The notes beneath the pieces are model-generated. The model was not told the origin of the DNA and ran no database searches. It saw only the letters and a program-made list of their open reading frames with translations. Positions 8,503-15,778 of a DNA stretch of 64,000 nt are shown here, piece after piece (the stretch's first letter is position 1; each line of letters starts with the position of its first letter). Source of the stretch: Rufibacter radiotolerans (lineage in GTDB: Bacteria; Bacteroidota; Bacteroidia; Cytophagales; Hymenobacteraceae); the NCBI RefSeq assembly GCF_001078055.1, contig NZ_CP010777.1:952408-1016407 (forward strand), given 5' to 3'. The position numbers and the translations under genes are program-made.

Positions 8503-9570
8503 CTATTTCAGGTTTTTTAAAAATTCGCGCAAGGCCCTTGGGTCGTCAAAATCCTGTAGGGCGTACTCTATCTGCCTTATTTCCTCTTTTAGGCCTTTCT
8601 TGGCGCTCCTGAACTTGGCATCCATCTGTTTGGGTGTGCCCCCAAATTCGCGCATTAACTGCGCCTCTGGCCCCATAAAGTAGCTGCTCCGTTTCTCCTC
8701 CAGTTCCTGGATCTGCTCGGTGAGCAGGCGCACGTAGTAACTCAATTGTTCTTCTGGTACGGCCTGCAACAGCTGTTCCTGCTCATGCATGAATTCCATC
8801 TGCAGCCGCAGCAGCTCAAAGAAATCGTCCTGGTTGTAGGCAATGGTCACTTTCTTGATGGCTTCCTCTTTCCAGATGCGGGCAGTAGGGTCCATTTCCT
8901 TATCGGGGTGCAGGAGTTTGGCCAGGGTGGTGTACAGGCGGCGGCTGGCCTTGCTGATGCTCTGCAACTCAACCTTCACCTTGGCTTCCTGGGTTTTCTG
9001 GGCCGTGGCCTTTTGGCGGTTGGTACGCTGGGCTTCGCGCTTGTCCTGTTCTTCCTGCATCTGCTGGTCTAGGCGGGCCTGGAACGCGGCCAGGTCTGAG
9101 AGGTCCTCGGGGTTGAAGTCCACGCCTAGAACATTCTTGAGCAGCTGCTGGGTCTCTGCTTTGGTACCCTGGGGTTGGGAGGGCGCCTGCGGCGATGCCG
9201 GGGTTTCATAGCGTTGCAGCACCTCGGTCAGTTCCTCGGCCTCATAGTGGTGCACCAGCGTGTGGGCCTGGTCCTTGATAAAGGCCGAAAGGTTTTCCTG
9301 CTCCAACCGCGATAGGTCCTGCTCCTGGTGTGCCTGGTCCAGGAAATGCACCAGGACTACGCGCCGGGCCACCATTTCCCGCACCAATGGCTGCACCTCT
9401 TTCTGCACCCGCACCCGCGCCTGGTCCATAATCTTCGCCTGTTCCGCCACCTGCGCCTTCAACTCATCTATGGTCTGGATGCTGGCATTGAATTGCGCCT
9501 GGAGCTGAGAGAGGGAAGACTCCGTCTTAGGGGTGATTTGCGGGACTTGAGGCTTTTCTGAATGTGACAT
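8503..9570 (-). CDS. Coiled-coil protein with a degenerate J domain
   Basis: A 355-residue, highly charged, Gln/Glu-rich cytoplasmic protein. Residues about 15-80 and 165-205 look like coiled coil. Around residue 210-245 the stretch RLYTTLAKLLHPDKE has the helix II plus HPD motif of J domains, which stimulate DnaK-type ATPases; helix IV follows loosely (KKVTIAYNQDDFFELL). There is no Gly/Phe or zinc-finger region, so it is not DnaJ itself but a specialised DnaK co-chaperone candidate. Lone gene; spaced by repeat-rich DNA from pepD. Confidence 0.7.
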   Translation of the reverse strand: MSHSEKPQVPQITPKTESSLSQLQAQFNASIQTIDELKAQVAEQAKIMDQARVRVQKEVQPLVREMVARRVVLVHFLDQAHQEQDLSRLEQENLSAFIKDQAHTLVHHYEAEELTEVLQRYETPASPQAPSQPQGTKAETQQLLKNVLGVDFNPEDLSDLAAFQARLDQQMQEEQDKREAQRTNRQKATAQKTQEAKVKVELQSISKASRRLYTTLAKLLHPDKEMDPTARIWKEEAIKKVTIAYNQDDFFELLRLQMEFMHEQEQLLQAVPEEQLSYYVRLLTEQIQELEEKRSSYFMGPEAQLMREFGGTPKQMDAKFRSAKKGLKEEIRQIEYALQDFDDPRALREFLKNLK

Positions 9571-9681
9571 GGAAGATGAGGGGTAAGCTGAGTTTATGTT
9601 TTTCTGAATTTCTTTTTCCGCTTTTGCTGGCCTAGCAGCCGCTGTCGCCTGAGTCCTTATGCTTTGGTTGTTTCATCTTCG

Positions 9682-9800
9682 CCCTCCGAGCGCTCACGGC
9701 CGCGGGGCCCCGTCTTTCCCCTCGCACTGCCCTTGCGGCCTACCTTTGCCTTCTGCTCTTAGCAAGGGTCTGTCTAGGGCCACAAGCGAGGCGCTCAGAG
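9682..9800 (-). repeat. G/C-rich block, diverged third copy
   Basis: Begins CCCTCCGAGCGCTCACGGCC and ends AGGCGCTCAGAG, the same borders as the G/C-rich block at 6716-6830 (opposite orientation) and 42474-42600 (same orientation), but the interior has diverged. Confidence 0.65.
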
Positions 9801-9830
9801 TAAAGACTGGAATCGGGGAATGACAGTTGA

Positions 9831-9960
9831 GCTCTTCCGGATTTGCAATCCGGAAATACCGAAAGGGGGGATTTGCAATCCCCAGCGGTTGCGACTTTGT
9901 TCTTGGTTCCCGGCGGATTGCAAATCCGCTTTTCCTTTATTCGGGATTACAAATCCCGAA
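9831..9960. repeat. Cluster of GGATTTGCAATCC-type hairpins
   Basis: The unit 9831-9893 repeats that at 6409-6470. It is followed by perfect short palindromes GCGGATTGCAAATCCGC (9913-9929) and TCGGGATTACAAATCCCGA (9941-9959). All share a GATTnnAAATC-like core, suggesting one family. Confidence 0.7.
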
Positions 9961-9989
9961 CAGCACGGTGAAATGGGTATGGTTGTTTC

Positions 9990-10090
9990 GAGCACGTTTT
10001 CCGGGAAATAGGCCCAAAACGCTTTACCTCTTACTACAAAGCAGACTCCCCCCTTGAGGGGGGCGAAGGGGGGTGTTTACATAGGAGAGG
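9990..10090. repeat. Degraded palindrome copy plus GTGTTTAC unit
   Basis: 9990-10022 is a partial copy of the chromosomal palindrome. 10040-10090 (GCAGACTCCCCCCTTGAGG... GTGTTTACATAGGAGAGG) matches the edge unit of the composite repeat at 6519 and 42781. Together with 9682-9800 this is a third, eroded composite repeat. Confidence 0.55.
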
Positions 10091-10109
10091 GAATTAGGAG
10101 AAAATCCAC

Positions 10110-10320
10110 TGGCGCGAGTCTTCAGACTCGTGACTTGGGATAATGGGTAGTCTCCGGACTACCCTCATTGCAATGCAGTGAACCTGCGCTTTACTGATCC
10201 TATACATTTCCCCTTGTGGTTCCCGGTGAGTCTGCAGACTCATTTCATCCTTTTTCACGAGACAATAGTCTCGCGCCAGATTATCAATGGAAGATCAAAC
10301 CTGTGAGGTTTACAAAGCCT
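10110..10320. repeat. Cluster of five different short perfect hairpins
   Basis: Within 210 bases lie GCGAGTCTTCAGACTCGTG, GTAGTCTCCGGACTAC, GAGTCTGCAGACTC, GAGACAATAGTCTC and CCTGTGAGG...CCTCACAGG. Each has a stem of 5-9 bp with a tiny loop. Four share the AGTCT/AGACT word. No open frame of note. Confidence 0.65.
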
Positions 10321-10330
10321 CACAGGATTT

Positions 10331-10371
10331 ACCGTTTTAAGCCTGTTTTCTGAAAAACTGCCCCAAAACAG
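10331..10371. repeat. Chromosomal palindrome overlapping the end of pepD
   Basis: GTTTTAAGCCTGTTTTC / GAAAAACTGCCCCAAAAC. The left arm contains the pepD stop codon and the repeat encodes about the last 11 residues of that protein. Confidence 0.75.
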
Positions 10372-11836
10372 CTGTCTGCGCCTTTGGTATCTGTTTCAAG
10401 GTCTCCAGCAAAAAGCCCCAGTATTTCTGCACGGAGCTGATCTGCACTTTCTCGTCTGGGGAGTGGGCGCCGGTGATGGTAGGCCCGAAGGAGATCATTT
10501 CCATGTTGGGGTAGTGGGTACCCAGAATGCCGCACTCAAGGCCGGCGTGGCAGGCATTTACGTGCGGGGCTTCGTGGAACAGCTCACTGTAAATGCGACT
10601 CATGGTCTGCACAATGGCGCTGTCTGGTTTGGGTGTCCAGCCGGGGTAAGAGCCTTTCAAAGTTACGCCGGCGCCGGCCAGTTCAAAGGTACTCTGGATG
10701 GCCTGGGCCAGGTCCATTTTCTCTGAATCTACCGAGGAGCGGGTCAGGCACTGGATAGAATACGTTCCGTCTTTTACCTCTACGCGGGCCAGGTTATTAG
10801 ACGTCTGCACCAGACCGGCAATGGCCGGACTCATGCGGTGAATGCCGTTGGGGCAGGCATACAACACCCGTAGCAACTGGCTTTGGAAATCATAGGAAAT
10901 TGCCGCTTCGGGTAGGTCAATGTGCTCTGCCTGAAGTTGCAGGTTGGGGTCGGTGATGGAATATTCGCCTTTCAGGATCTCGGTTTGTTTGGCCAGGAAT
11001 TCCAGAAAGATTTCGGCTCTGGCTTCCGGCACGGCAATCTCCGCGAACGACTCCCTGGGGATGGCGTTGCGCAGGCTTCCGCCGTCAATGCTGTGCACGC
11101 GCGCATTGAATTTATCAGCGGCCTGAAACAGGATGCGGTTCATGAGTTTGTTGGCGTTGGCCCGACCCACATGAATGTCCATACCTGAGTGCCCGCCGGT
11201 GAGGCCCGTGAGGCTTACCCGGTAGGCGGTATAGTCAAAGGGAATGGTTTCCTCATTGTAAGAACCGGTGGCCGTTACGTCAATGCCGCCAGCGCAACCA
11301 ATGGTGAGCTCGCGGTCATCTTCGGTGTCCAGGTTGAGCATGATGGTGCCTTTGAGCAGTCCGCCATTCAGGCCCATGGCGCCGGTCATGCCGGTTTCCT
11401 CGTCAATGGTGAAGAGGCATTCCAGCGGCGGGTGGGCAATGTCTTTAGAGACAAGCAAAGCCATCATGGTGGCCACGCCAATGCCGTTGTCGGCGCCCAG
11501 GGTAGTGCCTTTGGCCTTTACCCAGTCGCCGTCTACGTACATGTCAATGCCCTGGCTCAGGAAGTCAAAATCGGTGTCGGCGTTTTTCTGGTGCACCATG
11601 TCCAGGTGGCTTTGCAGCACTACGGTCTGGCGGTCTTCCATGCCCGGGGTGGCCGGTTTCCGGATGATCACATTGCCTACCTCGTCGGTGATGGTGTCAA
11701 AGCCCTGGCTGTTGCCGAAGTCCTGGATGAACTTGATAACCCGCTCTTCTTTTTTAGACGGACGGGGAACGGCGTTGAGCGCCGCGAAATTTTGCCAGAG
11801 GGCTTTGGGTTCTAATGATTCTATCTGCGTACTCAT
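10337..11836 (-). CDS. pepD: Cytosol non-specific dipeptidase (aminoacyl-histidine dipeptidase)
   Basis: M20-family di-zinc peptidase of 499 residues that hydrolyses Xaa-His and other dipeptides in the cytoplasm. Metal-binding motifs are visible in order: LQSHLDMVHQ, GADNGIGVA, TIDEETGMTGA and NLDTED, with the C-terminal CHAGLECGIL and FGPTITGAHSPDE segments typical of PepD. The lid/dimerisation domain inserts around 215-390 (GLTGGHSGMDIH). No signal peptide. The terminal AVLGQFFRKQA is encoded by an intergenic palindrome that has overwritten the original C-terminus, so the tail is not a conserved part. Monocistronic, divergent from the 12121 oxidoreductase. Confidence 0.92.
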   Translation of the reverse strand: MSTQIESLEPKALWQNFAALNAVPRPSKKEERVIKFIQDFGNSQGFDTITDEVGNVIIRKPATPGMEDRQTVVLQSHLDMVHQKNADTDFDFLSQGIDMYVDGDWVKAKGTTLGADNGIGVATMMALLVSKDIAHPPLECLFTIDEETGMTGAMGLNGGLLKGTIMLNLDTEDDRELTIGCAGGIDVTATGSYNEETIPFDYTAYRVSLTGLTGGHSGMDIHVGRANANKLMNRILFQAADKFNARVHSIDGGSLRNAIPRESFAEIAVPEARAEIFLEFLAKQTEILKGEYSITDPNLQLQAEHIDLPEAAISYDFQSQLLRVLYACPNGIHRMSPAIAGLVQTSNNLARVEVKDGTYSIQCLTRSSVDSEKMDLAQAIQSTFELAGAGVTLKGSYPGWTPKPDSAIVQTMSRIYSELFHEAPHVNACHAGLECGILGTHYPNMEMISFGPTITGAHSPDEKVQISSVQKYWGFLLETLKQIPKAQTAVLGQFFRKQA

Positions 11837-12120
11837 ACAATCTCCTGCTGTTGGGCCCCGCGGTCACCGGTAAGGCGTCGCGAATGGGGCGGTTGGGGCT
11901 AGTTATGATGGGGTAAAGGTACTAAACAGAACGGACTACCAAGGGCGCGGGTTTAGGAAAACTGGCTTGGGTTTCTCTTTTCTTTTTACAAGATCGGCTT
12001 AAAAACAGACTATTTCTTTTAGATGCCCACTAAGCAAACCGCCAATATCAAAAGGAACTTCTTCTGGCCAAAAGAGTAAAATAGGAATTCGATGTTTCTA
12101 CATTTAAAAGGAAGTTAACC

Positions 12121-13071
12121 ATGGCAAAGCAAATGAAAGCCGCTTACTATAAGGAGTTTGGCGGGACAGATAAAATCACCGTAGGAAATATAGAGATTCC
12201 GGAAGTGGGCGAAGGCGAGGTTTTGGTACGCCTGAAGGCTGCCGGGGTAAACCCGGTAGACAACGCCGTACTGGCAGGGTACTTAAGTCAATTCCTGCCC
12301 ATGGGGTTCCCGGCCATTCCGGGCTGGGATATGGCCGGGGTGGTGGAAGAGCGGGGCTTTTCGGCGCGCCGTTTTCAGGTAGGCGACGAGGTGTACGCCT
12401 ACGCCCGCCGGCCCACCGTGCAATGGGGCACCTTCGCCGAGTACATCGTAATCCCGGAGAGCTATCTGGCGCACAAACCCAAAGGCATTTCATTTGAAGA
12501 AGCGGCCGGCATCCCTTTGGTGGGCCTAACGGCGTACCAATCTTTGTATGACGCCGGCAATCTGCAGTCGGGACAAACGGTTCTAATATTGGGTGCCTCG
12601 GGCGGCGTGGGAAGTTTGGGCATTCAGTTGGCCAAGGAAAAAGGCGCCACGGTCATTGGGGTAGCCAGCCAGAAAAACCACGCCTTTATGAAAGAGCTGG
12701 GCGCCAACCACACCATTGATTATACCGGCACCAACATCGGTGAGGCCGTAAAACAACTCTTCCCCCAAGGCGTGGACCTGATCTTTGACTGTGCCAGCGG
12801 CGACACCCTGCAACAAAGCCTGTCCGCGCTTAAACCAAACGGAACCCTGGTCTCCATCCTGCACCAGGGTGAAGGTCTGGACAAAAACATCCACTTTAAA
12901 TACGTGTTCGTGGAGCCCAACGCCGCCCAACTGGAAATCCTGCAGGACCTAGCCGAGGCCGGAAAACTGAAAGTACACGTTAGTGGCACTTATTCCCTGG
13001 ACCAAACCGCAGAAGCCCTCCAACAGATAGCCACCCACCACACCACCGGGAAGATTGTGATTAGTGTTTAG
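12121..13071 (+). CDS. NADP-dependent medium-chain oxidoreductase (quinone reductase type)
   Basis: A 316-residue zinc-independent MDR protein. An N-terminal GroES-like domain (VGEGEVLVRLKAAGVNPVDN; GFPAIPGWDMAGVVEE) is followed by a Rossmann domain with the nucleotide motif LGASGGVGSLGIQLAK (about 159-174). The lack of zinc-ligand cysteines places it with quinone oxidoreductase/zeta-crystallin-like enzymes that reduce quinones or enones using NADPH. Start ATG 12121 follows an A/T-rich leader. Single gene, divergent from pepD. The substrate cannot be told from sequence. Confidence 0.88.
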   Translation: MAKQMKAAYYKEFGGTDKITVGNIEIPEVGEGEVLVRLKAAGVNPVDNAVLAGYLSQFLPMGFPAIPGWDMAGVVEERGFSARRFQVGDEVYAYARRPTVQWGTFAEYIVIPESYLAHKPKGISFEEAAGIPLVGLTAYQSLYDAGNLQSGQTVLILGASGGVGSLGIQLAKEKGATVIGVASQKNHAFMKELGANHTIDYTGTNIGEAVKQLFPQGVDLIFDCASGDTLQQSLSALKPNGTLVSILHQGEGLDKNIHFKYVFVEPNAAQLEILQDLAEAGKLKVHVSGTYSLDQTAEALQQIATHHTTGKIVISV

Positions 13072-13099
13072 TTGTTAGTGAGTAGAAAGTGATGGTAAG

Positions 13100-13139
13100 A
13101 TGTTTTGAGCCTGTTTTCAGGAAAATGGCCTCAAAACGC
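13100..13139. repeat. Chromosomal palindrome, copy after the MDR gene
   Basis: TGTTTTGAGCCTGTTTTC / GGAAAATGGCCTCAAAAC, 28 bases past the oxidoreductase stop codon. Confidence 0.7.
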
Positions 13140-13161
13140 TGCCATCAACTTGCCCACTTTG

Positions 13162-13217
13162 CCTGGTTCAAGTTTTCAACTTGGACCTGCTATTCATCTG
13201 AAGTTTTCAACTTCAGT
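13162..13217. repeat. AAGTTTTCAACTT double hairpin
   Basis: GGTTCAAGTTTTCAACTTGG and CTGAAGTTTTCAACTTCAG stand side by side. The first half matches 1923-1950 nearly base for base. Confidence 0.7.
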
Positions 13218-13252
13218 GCGGCGAGAGCCGCAAAACCAAAATGCTATAAAAA

Positions 13253-13288
13253 AGAGAAGCCTGGCCTATTATTAGACCAGGCTTCTCT
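13253..13288. terminator. Bidirectional terminator
   Basis: AGAGAAGCCTGG pairs with CCAGGCTTCTCT; the hairpin is flanked by A-rich sequence on the left and T-rich sequence on the right. It lies between the convergent MDR (ends 13071) and DJ-1 family (ends 13306) genes. Confidence 0.75.
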
Positions 13289-13305
13289 GTATTAAGGGCT
13301 AAAAT

Positions 13306-13983
13306 TTACTTCAGCATCTTGAGCAGTTCATGCGCGGCTTCCTCAGAGGAGCCGGGGTTTTGGCCAGTGAGCAGCAGCCCGTCTTTTACAATATAAGAGC
13401 CCCAATCCGGGCCTTTGGAATAGACGCCGCCCAGTTCCTTCAGTTTATCTTCTAGCAGGAAAGGCACCACGTTGGTGAGTTGCACGGCTTCTTCTTCTGT
13501 ATTGGTGAAGCCGGTTACCTTCTTGCCTTTCACCAGCGGCTCGCCGTTGGCGCCTTTGGCATGGGTGAGCACGGCCGGTCCATGGCAGACGGCGGCTACA
13601 GGTTTGTTTTGCTTTGAGAAGGCCTCAATCAAAGAGATAGAGTCGCGGTCAGTGGTCAGGTCCCAGAGCGGGCCGTGGCCGCCGGGGTAGAAAACGGCGT
13701 CATAGTCCTCGGCTTTCACCTCGCTTAATTTATGCGTGTGGGCCAGTTTTTCCTGCAGGGCCTTGTCTTCATTAAACCGTTTGGTGGCGTCGGTCTGGGC
13801 ATCTGGCTCTGAGCTTTTGGGGTCAATTGGTGGTTGTCCGCCTTTAGGCGAGGCCAGGGTAACGTCTACCCCCGCATCTGCCATCACATAGTACGGTGCC
13901 GCGAATTCTTCAATCCAGAAGCCGGTTTTCTTGCCGGTATCGCCTAACTGGTCATGGGATGTTAATACAAATAATACTTTCAT
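13306..13983 (-). CDS. DJ-1/PfpI superfamily protein (Hsp31/glyoxalase III-like)
   Basis: A 225-residue class I glutamine amidotransferase-like protein. The nucleophilic elbow AVCHGPAVL places Cys133 and His134, and an acidic residue for the active site is offered by GFWIEEFAAPY (about 22-32). The layout, with YPGGHGPLWDL and GAN/EP insertions, matches the Hsp31-like glyoxalase III/protein deglycase branch that converts methylglyoxal to lactate or repairs glycated groups. Cytoplasmic, no signal peptide. Monocistronic. Family assignment is firm; the precise reaction is inferred. Confidence 0.87.
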   Translation of the reverse strand: MKVLFVLTSHDQLGDTGKKTGFWIEEFAAPYYVMADAGVDVTLASPKGGQPPIDPKSSEPDAQTDATKRFNEDKALQEKLAHTHKLSEVKAEDYDAVFYPGGHGPLWDLTTDRDSISLIEAFSKQNKPVAAVCHGPAVLTHAKGANGEPLVKGKKVTGFTNTEEEAVQLTNVVPFLLEDKLKELGGVYSKGPDWGSYIVKDGLLLTGQNPGSSEEAAHELLKMLK

Positions 13984-14352
13984 AGGTGTGATGTGTCTGG
14001 TAAATGGTTCATGAATGCTTAGAATGACCGCAACTGGGCCCAGGCCTGGCGTTCCGCCCTAATGGGCAAATTACTCCAAAGGCCTTTTCCTTATACGGTT
14101 TGCGTGGAGATAGAACGGGCCAAGTGAGTCCATAGAAGGCTTACCTACAGGAAACCACCCAAAGGGCAAGATGTTCTGTTATATCCCTGTTTTTGGTAAA
14201 ACAGCAGCAATGAACCTGGTGCAAGTGGAAAAGCAGCGCTCCTGCAGGACCGCCAAGGCAAATATTTGACTCTTCCGCTTGCTAAGAAATGTAGAAAGGC
14301 AGAATGGGAATTATGGCTTTGGTTTAGTACTTTGGCTTTATAAAATAAGACT
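13984..14352. other. Intergenic space between divergent DJ-1 and hydrolase genes
   Basis: About 370 bases with no supported gene. It must hold the promoters of both flanking genes, but I see no clean TAnnTTTG box. A weak palindrome remnant (TGTTTTTGGTAAAACAG, about 14187-14203) is visible. Confidence 0.4.
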
Positions 14353-15204
14353 ATGGACCAGCGAATCATAAACCTCTTTGACGAATACACCCACGCTCCG
14401 CTTACCCGCAAGGAGTTTCTGGGCAGGTTAGCCAAGTTAACTGGCAGCCTTACGCTGGCCATGGCCATGCTGCCTTTGCTGGAAAACAACTATGCCCAGG
14501 CGGCCACCGTGTTTGATAAAGACATCAAAGCCGAAGATGTGACCTACCCCGGGGCGGACGGCGTGACCATGAAGGCGTTTCAGGCGCGGCCCGAAGGCAA
14601 AAAACTAGGCACGGTGCTGGTCATCCATGAGAACCGGGGTTTGAACCCGCATATCAAAGACGTAGCCATGCGGGTGGCGCAGGCCGGTTTTCTGGCGCTG
14701 GCGCCAGACGCGCTGTCGCCGTTTGGGGGTACGCCCACCAATGAGGACCAGGCCCGCGAACTGTTCGCCAAGCTAGACGCGAAACAAAATCTGCAGAATT
14801 TCCTGAACGGCTTGGAGTACCTGAAGAAACACAAAAACGGAAACGGCAAAACCGGCTGCGTAGGCTTTTGCTGGGGCGGCGCCCTAGCCAACCAACTGGC
14901 TATCCATTCCCCTGACCTGGATGCCGCCGTGGCGTACTACGGCCGTCAACCAGAGGCCGCCGATGTGCCCAAGATCAAAGCTGAACTGCTGTTGCACTAC
15001 GGCGGCCTGGACGAGCGCGTAAACGCCGGCATTCCGGCCTTTGAACAAGCCCTGAAAGCCAGCAACATCAAGTACCAACTCTTTGTCTACGAAGGCGCCA
15101 ACCACGCCTTCAACAACAATACCTCACCCACCCGCTACAATGAGCCCGCAGCCAAATTGGCCTGGGAACGCACGTTGGAATTGTTTAACCGAAAACTGAA
15201 GTAG
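14353..15204 (+). CDS. Exported dienelactone hydrolase-family protein
   Basis: Alpha/beta hydrolase of 283 residues. The first 50 residues (TRKEFLGRLAK then a hydrophobic stretch ending YAQA) look like an export signal resembling the Tat style seen in YghX-type hydrolases. The DLH triad is visible: Cys173 in GFCWGG, Asp220 in YGGLDERV, His251 in GANHAFNN, plus the oxyanion-side VIHENRGLNPHI. Members open dienelactones and related lactones or esters; the real substrate here is unknown. Standalone gene. Confidence 0.85.
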   Translation: MDQRIINLFDEYTHAPLTRKEFLGRLAKLTGSLTLAMAMLPLLENNYAQAATVFDKDIKAEDVTYPGADGVTMKAFQARPEGKKLGTVLVIHENRGLNPHIKDVAMRVAQAGFLALAPDALSPFGGTPTNEDQARELFAKLDAKQNLQNFLNGLEYLKKHKNGNGKTGCVGFCWGGALANQLAIHSPDLDAAVAYYGRQPEAADVPKIKAELLLHYGGLDERVNAGIPAFEQALKASNIKYQLFVYEGANHAFNNNTSPTRYNEPAAKLAWERTLELFNRKLK

Positions 15205-15229
15205 CAGGAGGAGAAATAGGAATGCGTAG

Positions 15230-15460
15230 AACGTTGAAGTGTAACGTCGCCACAGAATAGGTGTGTAGCGTCGTTACACCGTAACGACGTAATTCTGCTG
15301 GGAAACGCATTTTGGTTTCCTGTGTCTGATGAAATGCTACCCTAGCCGCCCTTGTTGGTGTTGTCACCAACAAGCAAGAGGTTGTAAGTCCCTCGGTCTG
15401 TCCCCCGACAGACCGAAATTTCACTTGAAGGCAGTGTCCTGTCAGGGGACAGACCATGGA
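15230..15460. repeat. Cluster of short perfect hairpins after the hydrolase gene
   Basis: Includes GTAACGTCG...CGTCGTTAC (about 15241-15277), CTTGTTGGTGTTGTCACCAACAAG as two 10-base arms around TTGT (15352-15375), CGGTCTGTCC paired across CCGACAGACCG (15394-15415), and GTCCTGTC/GGGGACAGAC (about 15436-15452). No gene seen. Confidence 0.65.
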
Positions 15461-15462
15461 AT

Positions 15463-15544
15463 AGGAAGGATTTTGGTCGCGAACGGTAATGACAAAGATT
15501 ACATGTTACTGCCGTTCGCCCACAAGGTCCTTTCAGGATGACAA
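15463..15544. repeat. CCTTTCAGGATGACA repeat, copy 1
   Basis: Imperfect inverted repeat whose right half (GTTCGCCCACAAGGTCCTTT then CAGGATGACA) is identical to that at 30023-30053. The left half carries the degraded partner GGAAGGATTTTGGTCGCGAA. Confidence 0.7.
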
Positions 15545-15658
15545 AAGAAAGAAACAGGAAGAGTAGAACAACAGAGGCTGCGTGCGAACATAAATGGACG
15601 CTTGCGCCCTAGTGTACTAAACTATGTAAAAACCAACTCCTTCTTAACTGCCTACTCA

Positions 15659-15697
15659 GGTTTTAGGCCCGTTTTTTAGAGAACGGGCCTAAAATGC
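15659..15697. repeat. Chromosomal palindrome upstream of GH92
   Basis: GGTTTTAGGCCCGTTTTTT / GAGAACGGGCCTAAAAT, a well-paired copy immediately before the predicted promoter of the mannosidase. Confidence 0.75.
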
Positions 15698-15704
15698 AAA
15701 CCCC

Positions 15705-15734
15705 TTTCCACTTCTGAAATCTCTCTTATCTTTG
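15705..15734 (+). promoter_or_regulatory. Predicted promoter of the first GH92 gene
   Basis: TTTC (15705-15708) and TATCTTTG (15727-15734) are 18 bases apart, close to the Bacteroidota TTTG/TAnnTTTG promoter. The start codon follows 45 bases later. Confidence 0.5.
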
Positions 15735-15778
15735 GGGCTTAAGTCACCTTGACCTAACGTGTCTTGTCTCCCGAGCCC

